Source of the DNA: Deltaproteobacteria bacterium
GTDB taxonomy: Bacteria; Myxococcota_A; Polyangia; Nannocystales; Nannocystaceae
Length of the DNA stretch: 64,000 bases
Reading direction: 5' to 3'
NCBI GenBank assembly: GCA_016709225.1
Contig: JADJEE010000002.1
Coordinates: 682,001 to 746,000 of the forward strand
In this document: positions 27,725 through 38,192 of the stretch, in pieces
Position numbering within the stretch: the stretch's first letter is position 1
Layout of the letters: every line of letters begins with the position of its first letter
Translations under genes and position numbers: made by a program
The notes under the pieces: model-generated
Told to the model about the DNA's origin: nothing
The model's database searches: none
Seen by the model: only the letters and a program-made list of their open reading frames with translations

Positions 27725-29659
27725 CTAGCCGACCACGGCGCCGCCACTCGCGGCGGCCGGACTCGGCGTCGACGTCGGCTCGGACGCCGCGGCCGCGTCG
27801 ACGGCCGCCGTGTCCGCATCGCGCGGCACCGACCGCAACGGCTCGGGTCCGACGTCGATGCTCCCCAGCTGCCGCGCGACCAGGCGCGCGTAGTGCCCGC
27901 GGCGGGCCATCAACGCCTCGTGGGTGCCGCTCTCGACCACGCGCCCGCCGTCGAGCACCACGATGCGATCGCAGTTGCGGATCGTGCTCAGGCGATGGGC
28001 GATGACCAGCGTCGTGCGACCGCGCTGCAGCTGCTCGAGCGCCTGCTGCACCAGCCCCTCGCTCTCGGCATCGAGTGCGCTGGTGGCCTCGTCGAGGATC
28101 AGCACCTCGGGGTCACGCAGCACCGCCCGCGCGATCGCGATGCGTTGGCGCTGGCCACCCGACAGCTGCACGCCGCGCTCACCGACCAGGGTCTCGTAGC
28201 CGTCGGGGAAGCCGCGGATGAAGCGGTCGGCGTTGGCCTGCACCGCGGCGCGCTCCAGCTCGGCATCGCTGGCATCGAGCCGGCCATAACGGATGTTGTC
28301 GCGGATGGTGCCGGAGAACAGCACGGGATCCTGCGAGACGATCGCCATGTGGTCGCGGACATCGGCCAGCCGCAGGTTGCGGAGGTCGTGACCATCGAGC
28401 TCGACGCGGCCGGCTGTCGGGTCGTAGAAGCGCGACACCAGCCGCGCGATGGTGGTCTTGCCCGAGCCGCTCGAGCCCACCAGTGCGACCGCCTCGCCCG
28501 GCGCGATCTGCAGGTCGATGTCGCGCAACACCGCCTGGTCGCGGTTGCCGTAGCTGAAGTGCACGCCGACCAGCCGCAGGTCGCCGCGGACCTTCGTGAG
28601 CAGCTCGGGCTCGGCCGGGTCGGCGATGTCGGGCGGCGTGTCGAGGATCTCGAAGATGCGGGCGGTCGCCCCCAACGTGGTCTGGATCGACGCCCACAGC
28701 TCGGTCATCGCGCTGATCGAGCCGGCCACCAGCATCGTGTAGAGCATGAACTCGGTGAGGTCGCCGGCCGAGATCTCGTGGTTCACGACCATGCGGCCGC
28801 CGAGCCAGAAGATCGCGGCGATGGCCGAGAATGCCACGAAGCTCGACACCGACCAGAACCAGCTGCGCGCCAGCGCCTGCTTCACGAACAGCACGAAGGT
28901 CGCGCCGACGCCTTGGTCGTAGCGCGAGATCTCGTGGGCCTCGCGCGTGAAGCCCTGCACGGTGTCGATGGCCGAGATGCGCTCCTGCGCCTCGCCGCTG
29001 ACCTTGGCCAGCTGGTCCTGGGTCTGACGCGCCAGTGCGCGGATGCGGCGGCCCCAGAAGCGCGCCGCGATGGACATCGGCGGCACCACCGACAGCATCA
29101 CCAGCGTCAGGAAGGGATTGGTGAAGGCGAGGATCGCGATGCCGCCGACCAGCGTGAGGCCGTTGCGCAGCGCCATGCTGAGATCGGTGCCGACGGTGTT
29201 CTGCACCCGCGCGACGTCGTCGGAGAGCCGCGACAACAGCTCGCCGGTGCGCTTGCGATGGAAGAACGTCTGCGGCATCGACAGCAGGTGCCGATAGACG
29301 CGCACGCGCATGTCGGCGACCACGCGCTCGCCGACCCAGCTCATCCAGTAGTGACGGAAGAACACGAACACCGCCTGGAAGGCGAACACGCCCACCAGCA
29401 TCAGGCTCGAGCGATCGAGGTCGGCAAGATCGCCGTCCGAGAACGCGGCGTCGATGACGTCGCCAAAGTAGGCCGGGTACAACAGCCCGAGCCCACTGGC
29501 GCCGAACAGGCACACCAGCGCGAGGTACAGGCGCGTGCGGTACGGCCGCGCATAGCCGAACACCCGCCGGATGCGCGGCCACGCACGCACGCTGGCCTCG
29601 GGCTGGGCCGCGGTGGCGCCGTCGTCGGGGGCATCGGCGCTGCGTTGCGGATCGGCCAT
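27725..29659 (-). CDS. ABC exporter, MsbA/BmrA-like half transporter
   Basis: A 644-residue protein with six membrane helices in residues 35-320 and an ATPase domain in 370-605. It shows Walker A GSSGSGKTT, signature LSGGQRQRIAIARA, Walker B VLILDEATSALD and the H-loop IAHRLST. Two copies would form a pump for lipids, drugs or peptides. The last 40 residues are a loose Ala/Pro/Thr tail. The first 20 residues are also low-complexity. It lies upstream of glyQS on the same strand, 145 bases apart. Confidence 0.94.
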   Translation of the reverse strand: MADPQRSADAPDDGATAAQPEASVRAWPRIRRVFGYARPYRTRLYLALVCLFGASGLGLLYPAYFGDVIDAAFSDGDLADLDRSSLMLVGVFAFQAVFVFFRHYWMSWVGERVVADMRVRVYRHLLSMPQTFFHRKRTGELLSRLSDDVARVQNTVGTDLSMALRNGLTLVGGIAILAFTNPFLTLVMLSVVPPMSIAARFWGRRIRALARQTQDQLAKVSGEAQERISAIDTVQGFTREAHEISRYDQGVGATFVLFVKQALARSWFWSVSSFVAFSAIAAIFWLGGRMVVNHEISAGDLTEFMLYTMLVAGSISAMTELWASIQTTLGATARIFEILDTPPDIADPAEPELLTKVRGDLRLVGVHFSYGNRDQAVLRDIDLQIAPGEAVALVGSSGSGKTTIARLVSRFYDPTAGRVELDGHDLRNLRLADVRDHMAIVSQDPVLFSGTIRDNIRYGRLDASDAELERAAVQANADRFIRGFPDGYETLVGERGVQLSGGQRQRIAIARAVLRDPEVLILDEATSALDAESEGLVQQALEQLQRGRTTLVIAHRLSTIRNCDRIVVLDGGRVVESGTHEALMARRGHYARLVARQLGSIDVGPEPLRSVPRDADTAAVDAAAASEPTSTPSPAAASGGAVVG

Positions 29660-29764
29660 CGTCGCGGATCGACGGTAGCACGGTCGATGCGGTTACCTCG
29701 CCTCCGGTGCGGGCGCGCGCGCCCGCCCGTTCGGGCAGCGGTGGCCGTGCGCGGTCGGCTTTGC

Positions 29765-29770
29765 TATCGT
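29765..29770 (+). promoter_or_regulatory. -10-like hexamer 6 bases before the Asp-rich protein start
   Basis: TATCGT is followed by CCGCAC and then GTG at 29777. No ribosome binding site is visible. The spacing fits a leaderless transcript, but no clear -35 box was found. Confidence 0.35.
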
Positions 29771-29776
29771 CCGCAC

Positions 29777-30457
29777 GTGCAGCGGGTGGTCCAAGCCTTC
29801 GAAACCAGCTTTCGACGACACCTCGCGGTCGAGCAACGCGCCGCAGTGCTCGACGTGCTCGGTGGGGCGCTGGGCCCGGATTCCACCGTGGGCCAGCTGG
29901 CCGACGCCGCGCTCGCGCTCGGGTGGCCGGAGTTCGGTGAGCTGTCGCTCGCCGATCTGGCCGACGCGCTGCTGGGCGCCCCGCACGGGCGCCCAGCGGG
30001 CACCACGGTCCACGACGAGGACGAGGACGACGACGACGACGAGGACGACGACGTCGTCGACGACGACGAGGCCGATGAGACCGACGACGACGACGAGGAC
30101 GACGACGACGCGGACGACGACGACGCCCCGGCCGTCACTGCGAAGCCCGCCCGTGGACGTGCCACCAAGCCGGCGGCCGAGGCGGCCTCCGCCAGCAAGC
30201 CCGCCGCCGCCGCCAAGCCCAAGGCCCGCGGCAAGGCCAGCAAGATCTCGCTCGACGATCGCATGAACCTCGACGAGGCCGCGGCGGTGCTGCTGCCGTT
30301 GGTCCGCGAGCTCGGCGAGGCCACGATGCAGCAGCTCGAGCAGTCGACCGCCGGCGCCGGGCGCCGCAAGCTGAGGTTCCACATCGGCCAGCTCGTGAAG
30401 CACGGCCGGCTCGAGCGCCACGGCATGGGCCGTGGCACCTACTACACGATCGCGTGA
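29777..30457 (+). CDS. protein with Asp/Glu-run linker and C-terminal winged-helix domain
   Basis: A 226-residue protein from GTG. Residues 1-75 are helical (VVQAFETSFRRHLAVEQRAA) and probably form a small oligomer domain. Residues 80-116 are almost all Asp and Glu. Residues 125-155 are an Ala/Lys/Pro-rich basic stretch. Residues 160-226 (LDEAAAVLLPLVRELGEATM, KLRFHIGQLVKHGRLERHGM) look like a winged helix-turn-helix. An acidic run beside a basic run suggests nucleic-acid or chromatin-like binding with self-masking. No known family was recognised. Confidence 0.72.
   Translation: MQRVVQAFETSFRRHLAVEQRAAVLDVLGGALGPDSTVGQLADAALALGWPEFGELSLADLADALLGAPHGRPAGTTVHDEDEDDDDDEDDDVVDDDEADETDDDDEDDDDADDDDAPAVTAKPARGRATKPAAEAASASKPAAAAKPKARGKASKISLDDRMNLDEAAAVLLPLVRELGEATMQQLEQSTAGAGRRKLRFHIGQLVKHGRLERHGMGRGTYYTIA
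30014..30124 (+). repeat. GAC/GAG trinucleotide tract
   Basis: An almost pure run of GAC and GAG codons encoding the acidic linker of the winged-helix protein. It is likely to vary in length by slippage between strains. Confidence 0.8.
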
Positions 30458-30464
30458 CGACGCC

Positions 30465-31511
30465 TCAGCGCGGCCGCCCGTCGATGCGCCCCCGCACCTC
30501 GCTGCGCACGAGGTCGAGCACGCCGGACGAGGCCAAGAAGTCGTGCGGGAAGCCGAGCGACACCCGGCTGACCTCATCGAGCGCGGCCAGCTGGGCGGCG
30601 CTCAGGCTCACGGCGGCGGCGCCCAACGTGTCGGCGATCTGCTCGACCTTTCGGGCGCCGACGATCGGGATGAAGCCGTAGCCCTGCGCGCGGACCCACG
30701 CGGTCGCGACCTGGGCAGAGCTGACACCGAGCTCGTCGGCCACGCGGTCGACCGCGCGCGCGATGGCGAGCGCGCGGTCGCTGGTGCGGCCGCGAGCAGC
30801 GTTGGCATCGGCACGCAGCGAGTCCCGCTCGCCACCGCGGGTGTACTTGCCGGTCAGCACGCCGGCGCCAAGCGGCGCCCACGCGACAACGCAGAGGCCA
30901 AAGTGCTTCGCCATCGGCAACAGATCGCGCTCGGGCGTGCGCTCGAGCAGGCTGTACTCGATCTGCAGGCCCACGAAGCTCGACCACCCGCGCAGCTCGG
31001 CGGTGACGTTGGCAGCCGACACGACCCACGCCGGCGTGTCGCTGACCCCGACGTAGAGCACCTTGCCCGCGCGCACCAGGTCGTCGAGGGCGCGCATGGT
31101 CTCCTCGTAGGGCGTGTAGTCGTCCCACGCGTGCACCCACAACAGATCGATGTAGTCGGTGCCGAGCCGGCGCAGGCTGTGCTCGACCGAGCGCACCAGG
31201 TTCTTGCGATGATTGCCCGCCGTGTTCGGATCGCTGTGATCCATCGCGAGCGTGTACTTGGTGGCGACCACCATGCGGTCGCGTCGGCCTGCGAGCCAGC
31301 TGCCGACGAACTGCTCGGTCTGCCCGCCGTGGTACTTGTTCGCGGTGTCGACGAAGTTGCCGCCGGCCTCGGCGAAGGCATCGAGCACACGGTGGCTGGT
31401 GGCTTCGTCGGCCCCGAAGCCCCACTGCTCACCGAAGCTCATGGTGCCCAGGCACAGCTCGGACACGCGCAGACCCGTGTTGCCCAGCAATCGATAGCGT
31501 AGCGTCGTCAT
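30465..31511 (-). CDS. aldo/keto reductase
   Basis: A 348-residue TIM-barrel oxidoreductase that uses NADPH to reduce carbonyls. The ATG at 31511 gives MTTLRYRLLGNTGLRVSELC, the usual start of the family. Catalytic residues are visible: Asp and Tyr in FVDTANKYHGG, Lys in VVATKYT and His in DLLWVHAWDDY. The cofactor site is near PIVGARKVEQI. It is closest to the plant/bacterial AKR type with broad substrates. It is downstream of the Gfo/Idh-epimerase fusion on the same strand, with 138 bases between. Confidence 0.92.
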   Translation of the reverse strand: MTTLRYRLLGNTGLRVSELCLGTMSFGEQWGFGADEATSHRVLDAFAEAGGNFVDTANKYHGGQTEQFVGSWLAGRRDRMVVATKYTLAMDHSDPNTAGNHRKNLVRSVEHSLRRLGTDYIDLLWVHAWDDYTPYEETMRALDDLVRAGKVLYVGVSDTPAWVVSAANVTAELRGWSSFVGLQIEYSLLERTPERDLLPMAKHFGLCVVAWAPLGAGVLTGKYTRGGERDSLRADANAARGRTSDRALAIARAVDRVADELGVSSAQVATAWVRAQGYGFIPIVGARKVEQIADTLGAAAVSLSAAQLAALDEVSRVSLGFPHDFLASSGVLDLVRSEVRGRIDGRPR

Positions 31512-31649
31512 GATCGCGCACGAGGCTAGTCGCGCGCGCCAGCTGGCCACAACCCGGTCGATCGGGCGGCGCCGATCGGCCGAGCGGAGATGCCCCCGCG
31601 CGGCCGCGAGGGCCTCGCGGGTACACCCGCGGGATCGTCCGCTGAAGCG

Positions 31650-33806
31650 CTACGCGCCGGCGTCGTGCCCGAGCTCGAACCACTCCTCGGTCGGCACGAT
31701 CACGCCGTCGCGGATGATGGCGTCACGATCGCGCGTCGGCGCCCAGCCGAGCTCCCGTTCGGCACGACCGCCGTCGAGGGTTGCCGCGAAGGTGCGCCCC
31801 TCGGCGTCGGCCAGCGTGGGCCGCCGCGCGTGCGGATCACGACCGACCTTCTTGAGCGCCCACTTCGCCAGCGCCTCGGTGAAGTAGGTGCGGCTGGTGG
31901 TCGGGATGCGACGCAGGCGGATACCCGCGCGCTGCTCGAGGGCGTCGAGGTAGTCGTTGGCGGTCAGCACCGGCGGACCCACCAGGTTGTACGAGCGGCC
32001 CTCGATGCCGGGCGCGGTCATGGCCTTCACCATCGCGTCGGCACAGTCGTCGACCAGCACGATCGGCAGCTTGTTGTTGCCGTCGCCGTACAGCCGCGCG
32101 ACCGAAGGGTACGGCCACGCCGCAATGCCCCAGTGCAGCGGCGGCCCACCACGCCCGAGCACGATGCCCGGTCGCAAGAGCACCAACGGTAGCCCGCGCT
32201 CGCGGTGCAGCGCGAGCAGGTTGGCCTCGTTCTCGACCTTGCTGCGCGCGTACGGGTCGCCGACCTTGGCCGGCGCGGTGTCTTCGGTGATGGTCCCGGC
32301 GCCCTTGCCGGCGTAGTACAGCGCGATCGACGAGGTGTAGAGGAAGCGCTTCACCTCGTGCTCGGCGCACAGCTTGGCGAGCGCCGCAGTGGGCTCGACG
32401 TCGTACTTGAGGAACTCGGGCCAGGTGTTGCCGTTGCCACGCGCGAGGTGATAGACGACCTCGATTCCGTCCATGGCCGCGGCCACGCTCGAGAGGTCGG
32501 TGAAGTCGCCGCGGCGCACGTCGATGCCGGGCTGCTGCAGCTCCGGTGGACAGCCGGCTGGATCGCGCACCAGCACGCGCACGCCGTGACCGGCCTCCCG
32601 CAGGCGCCGCACCAGCGCGCGGCCGATGAAGCCGGTGCCGCCGATCACGAGCACCTTCGCGGTCGGCCCGGTGGTCGCGCCCGCCTTCGCCGCGGCGCGG
32701 GTCGGGGCGGTGTTGGCCGGCAGGTCGGCCTTGGCCGCCACGCGCTCGCCGATGATCACCGCGGCCTCGCCGATCGCCGCGTCGACGCGCTCGTCGAGCA
32801 CGCTGCCGCGCCCCTCGTGGAAGGTCTGCGCGATGCGGGTGATGCTGTGCTGGAACGGCCCGCCGTTCTTCGACATGCCCATCTTGGTCAGCACGAAGCC
32901 GGCCAGGGTCCCGCCGGCCTGCACCACCGCGTCGCGCGAGGTGCTCGCGACCGTCAGGAAGCGATCGACGTCGAGCAGGTGCGGCGTGTGGTCGAGGCAG
33001 ACGTAGGTGTTGTTCTCGAAGTCGCAGCGGGCGACCGCCTGGGTGCCGCGGATGTGGATGTAGTGCTCCGGGTAGCCGTCGACGAATGACAGCCGCAGGC
33101 GCGCCTGGGCGGCGCCCTTCCACGCGAGGATCTCCCAGCGCCGCCAGAACGACAGCCCGCGCGGCAGCTCCACCCGGTCGAAGGGATGCACCGCGAGCTC
33201 GTCGGGCATGCCGACCAGGTGCGCGAGGTGGGCGAACGAATGCGGCGCAACCTCGAAGAGGATGTTGGTCGGCTGCTGCAGCATCCACGCGCCGAACGGC
33301 CCGCCCTTGAGCAGCCCGAGCGGCTTGTTCCACACGATGTCGATCTGATCGATCGCGCCCAGCCGACCGCTGCGTAGGTCGGCGACCAGCCGATCATAGG
33401 CCGGCAGGAACAGGAAGTTGTGGCTGCAGCCGAGCGCCCGTCCGCGGTGCGCCGCGAGCTCGCGGAGGCGTCCGGTCGCACCCGAGTCGTGACACAGCGG
33501 CTTCTCGACCAGTGCGTCGGCGCCGTGCTCGAGCACGATGCGGGTGGGCTCCTCGTGCAGGTGCGGCGGGGTCAGCACGTGCACGGCGTCGAGCTGCTCG
33601 GCGCGCATCATCTCCTCGACGCTGCTGTATGCGCCGGCGATGCCATGGGCACTCGCGAAGCGCTCGGCGCGGCCCTTGGCGACGTCGCACACCGCCACCA
33701 CGCTGCCCCCGGGCACCGAGCGCACGGCGTTGAAGTGGTAGTCGGCGATGTAGCCCACACCGACGAGGCCGACGCGGACGGGCGGAGCACTGCTGTGATC
33801 GTTCAT
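31650..33806 (-). CDS. Gfo/Idh/MocA oxidoreductase fused to an NAD-dependent epimerase
   Basis: A 718-residue fusion. Residues 1-360 are a Gfo/Idh/MocA oxidoreductase: the Rossmann motif VGLVGVGYIADYHFNAV, the catalytic-region EKPLCHD and the C-terminal beta-sheet domain. Residues 390-718 are an extended short-chain dehydrogenase/epimerase: GGTGFIGRALVRRL, then YARSK with the catalytic Tyr and Lys. Both halves look complete, joined by an Ala/Thr linker (TAPTRAAAKAGATTGPTAK). The two activities would act in sequence on a sugar or nucleotide sugar. A glycosyltransferase gene lies 63 bases upstream on the same strand, so glycan synthesis is likely. Confidence 0.88.
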   Translation of the reverse strand: MNDHSSAPPVRVGLVGVGYIADYHFNAVRSVPGGSVVAVCDVAKGRAERFASAHGIAGAYSSVEEMMRAEQLDAVHVLTPPHLHEEPTRIVLEHGADALVEKPLCHDSGATGRLRELAAHRGRALGCSHNFLFLPAYDRLVADLRSGRLGAIDQIDIVWNKPLGLLKGGPFGAWMLQQPTNILFEVAPHSFAHLAHLVGMPDELAVHPFDRVELPRGLSFWRRWEILAWKGAAQARLRLSFVDGYPEHYIHIRGTQAVARCDFENNTYVCLDHTPHLLDVDRFLTVASTSRDAVVQAGGTLAGFVLTKMGMSKNGGPFQHSITRIAQTFHEGRGSVLDERVDAAIGEAAVIIGERVAAKADLPANTAPTRAAAKAGATTGPTAKVLVIGGTGFIGRALVRRLREAGHGVRVLVRDPAGCPPELQQPGIDVRRGDFTDLSSVAAAMDGIEVVYHLARGNGNTWPEFLKYDVEPTAALAKLCAEHEVKRFLYTSSIALYYAGKGAGTITEDTAPAKVGDPYARSKVENEANLLALHRERGLPLVLLRPGIVLGRGGPPLHWGIAAWPYPSVARLYGDGNNKLPIVLVDDCADAMVKAMTAPGIEGRSYNLVGPPVLTANDYLDALEQRAGIRLRRIPTTSRTYFTEALAKWALKKVGRDPHARRPTLADAEGRTFAATLDGGRAERELGWAPTRDRDAIIRDGVIVPTEEWFELGHDAGA

Positions 33807-33869
33807 GGGTCTTGCTCTCGCGTGCTCGCACTGCCCGCGCCGGCGTGGCGTCGAGCAGGCCGAGCGGGT

Positions 33870-34892
33870 TCACGGCCGACGCTTGGCGGGGCCTTTGTAC
33901 TCGATGATCTCGGGTCGCTTGTCGCGGGCCCGATCGAGCAGGAACTTGGCGGCGCCGAGCGCCTGGGGAATCGGTGACAGCGCGCACGAGATGCCCCACG
34001 CGACCGCGTCGGGCCACGCGAAACCGCGGCGATGGGTGTCTCTCGCGATGCGAGCAGCGTTCACGGGGTACAGGCCGAGGCCGAGCCATGACAGCCCGAG
34101 GGTCGGCAGGGTCAGCGCGACCGCGCCGCCCGGCAGCATCGCGCCGAACACCCACACCCGCCGCAGCTCGCGGACGAACTTGCGATGGGGGCCGGCGCCG
34201 TGCATGGCGCTGACCTGGGCATAGGCATGGCCGCAGCGCTTGGCGCGGGTCCACCACTGCGCGAAGCGATGCATGTCGGCGTCGTGCAGCGTGCTCTCGT
34301 GATCGATCCGCAGCATCACGCCGCCGTGCTCGCGCAGCCGCACACCGAGTTCGTCGTCCTCGGCCGCGATCACTCGGGTGTCGTAGCCACCGACCTCGGC
34401 CAGCGCCGACGCGCGGAACATGACGTCGCCGCCGAAGTTCTCGGTCTCGCCCACACCGCCCATGCGCCACTCGACGTCGCACACGCGGTTGTAGATGCTG
34501 CGCTCGGGATGTCGCTCGCGGCGCCAGCCGATCACCGCGACGACGTCGGGGTTGTCATCGAGCACGCCGACCGCGGTCGCCAACCATCCCGGCAGCACCT
34601 CCATGTCGCCGTCGACGAACTGCACGTACTCGACATCGGGCCAACGCTCTCGCAGCCGCTCGAAGCCGGCGTTGCGTGCCCGCGCGGCAGTGAAGGGGAT
34701 CGACATGTCGAGATCCACGACCACCGCGCCGCGCTCGCGCGCCATCTGGGGGCTGCCGTCGTCGGAGCCCGAGTCGACGTAGACCACGCGCGAGGTCTCC
34801 TGCTGCAGCGACGCGAGGCACCGACGCAGGCGCTCGCCCTCGTTGCGACCGATGGCCACTGCGCCGACTCGCTGCGTCCAGTCCTGCGACAT
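33870..34892 (-). CDS. family 2 glycosyltransferase
   Basis: A 340-residue GT-A fold enzyme transferring a sugar from a nucleotide donor. The ATG at 34892 gives MSQDWTQRVGAVAIGRNEGE, with the GRNE motif of the family. The metal-binding DxD-like motif is FVDGDME, and the base-region motif is IAAEDDELGVRLREHG. The C-terminal 90 residues contain one or two hydrophobic stretches (VFGAMLPGGAVALTLPTLGL) that would hold it at the membrane. It probably works with the Gfo/Idh-epimerase downstream. Acceptor and sugar are unknown. Confidence 0.9.
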   Translation of the reverse strand: MSQDWTQRVGAVAIGRNEGERLRRCLASLQQETSRVVYVDSGSDDGSPQMARERGAVVVDLDMSIPFTAARARNAGFERLRERWPDVEYVQFVDGDMEVLPGWLATAVGVLDDNPDVVAVIGWRRERHPERSIYNRVCDVEWRMGGVGETENFGGDVMFRASALAEVGGYDTRVIAAEDDELGVRLREHGGVMLRIDHESTLHDADMHRFAQWWTRAKRCGHAYAQVSAMHGAGPHRKFVRELRRVWVFGAMLPGGAVALTLPTLGLSWLGLGLYPVNAARIARDTHRRGFAWPDAVAWGISCALSPIPQALGAAKFLLDRARDKRPEIIEYKGPAKRRP

Positions 34893-35048
34893 CGTGTTGC
34901 GGCCGTGGTCTACCGCATCTTCGTGCGCGGCGGCAGCCCGCGACGCCAACGTCGGCGAAACCCGAGCCGGTTGGCCGATCCGGCGCGCCCGAACCCGTGG
35001 CGGTGACGCTGCCGTCGACGCGGCGTGACGGCGCTCGCGCGCTCCCGG

Positions 35049-36173
35049 TCAGCGCGCGAGCGCGCGCGCCAGCAGCTTGCGCGTCAGGGTCGGCACGCCG
35101 CCCGGCGGTGCCTCGTCGGGCCGCCACCTCGCGTAGCGCTCGCCGTCGAGCCACGCGCCCGCCCGCGCCGTGACGCGCACGACCTGCAGCTCCCAGCGTC
35201 GATGCGTGAACACGTGCACGACCTCGGCGCCGGTCTGCCGCGGCGTCCGAACGGCCACCGGCACCGCACCGTGCAGCGTCGCGGCGACCAGCGGCTCGTC
35301 GTCGGGCCTCGCGACGAGCGGCAGGCACCACAGCCCCGCCAGCAGGCCCTCGCGGGGGCGTCGCTCGAGCACGAGCCCGTCACCGACGTCGACGGCGAGT
35401 GCCCACCAGCGCTCGATCGGTGACTCGGCGCGCACGCGCACCGCGGGGATCGTCGCGGTGGTGCCGGTCGCCCAGGCCCGGCAGTCGCTGCGGACGGGAC
35501 ACTGCTCGCAGGCCGGCGACCGCGGCGTGCACACCGTCGCGCCCAGCTCCATCAACGCCTGCGCGAGGATCCGCGGCGAGCCGGCGCGCAGCACCTCTGC
35601 GCACAGCGCCCAGTGTCCACGCGCGGTCGCCAGCTGTTCGCGGGGCTCGGCGATCGCCTGCACGCGCGACAGCACCCGCGCGACGTTGCCGTCGACCAGC
35701 GGCTCGGGTCGGTCGTGGGCGATCGATGCGATCGCACCGGCGGTGTAGGGCCCGATGCCGGGGATCGATCGCAGGGCCTCGGCGTCCTGCGGTAGGCGGC
35801 CGCCGTGATCGCGCGCGACCACCTCGGCGCCGCGATGGAGCATGCGCGCGCGCCGGTAGTAGCCGAGCCCGCTCCACGCCTGCAGCACCGCATCGAGCTC
35901 GGCCGCCGCCAGCGTGGCCGCGTCGGGGAAGCGCGCGAGGAACGACGACCAGTAGCGCTCGACGGTCTCGACGCGGGTCTGCTGCAGCATGACCTCGGAG
36001 ACCCAGATCGCGTACGGGTCCCGCGTGCGACGCCAGCTCAAGTCGCGCTGGTGCGCGAGAAACCACGGCGCGAGCGCGTCCGCGAGTCGCTTGGCAAGGC
36101 CGGCGTCACCGGCCGGCGTGGCGGGCTTGCGACCGCGCGCCGGGGTCTTCGTGCTGCCGCCGGCGCGCGCCAT
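35049..36173 (-). CDS. mutY: A/G-specific adenine DNA glycosylase
   Basis: A 374-residue repair enzyme that removes adenine mispaired with 8-oxoguanine. The ATG at 36173 has GAGGTGG upstream; a GTG 12 bases earlier is an alternative. A Lys/Pro-rich extension precedes the core. The catalytic Glu is in SEVMLQQTRVETV, the helix-hairpin-helix in IPGIGPYTAGAI and the catalytic Asp in LVDGNVARVL. The iron-sulphur cluster is C-x6-C-x2-C-x5-C (CTPRSPACEQCPVRSDC). The C-terminal NUDIX-like domain reads 8-oxoguanine. It is immediately downstream of typA on the same strand. Confidence 0.95.
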   Translation of the reverse strand: MARAGGSTKTPARGRKPATPAGDAGLAKRLADALAPWFLAHQRDLSWRRTRDPYAIWVSEVMLQQTRVETVERYWSSFLARFPDAATLAAAELDAVLQAWSGLGYYRRARMLHRGAEVVARDHGGRLPQDAEALRSIPGIGPYTAGAIASIAHDRPEPLVDGNVARVLSRVQAIAEPREQLATARGHWALCAEVLRAGSPRILAQALMELGATVCTPRSPACEQCPVRSDCRAWATGTTATIPAVRVRAESPIERWWALAVDVGDGLVLERRPREGLLAGLWCLPLVARPDDEPLVAATLHGAVPVAVRTPRQTGAEVVHVFTHRRWELQVVRVTARAGAWLDGERYARWRPDEAPPGGVPTLTRKLLARALAR

Positions 36174-36204
36174 CTCGTACGCCACCTCGGACGACGACCG
36201 GCGG

Positions 36205-38079
<1,875 letters not shown>

Positions 38080-38192
38080 GGGCGCGCGGGTCATACCGGC
38101 CGCCGGGTCGGGGCGCAAGCAGCGTTTCGGGCGGCGTCGACGGGCCCCGCGCCTCGGACGGCCCGGCGCCGTGGTATGTCGCTGCCAGGCCC

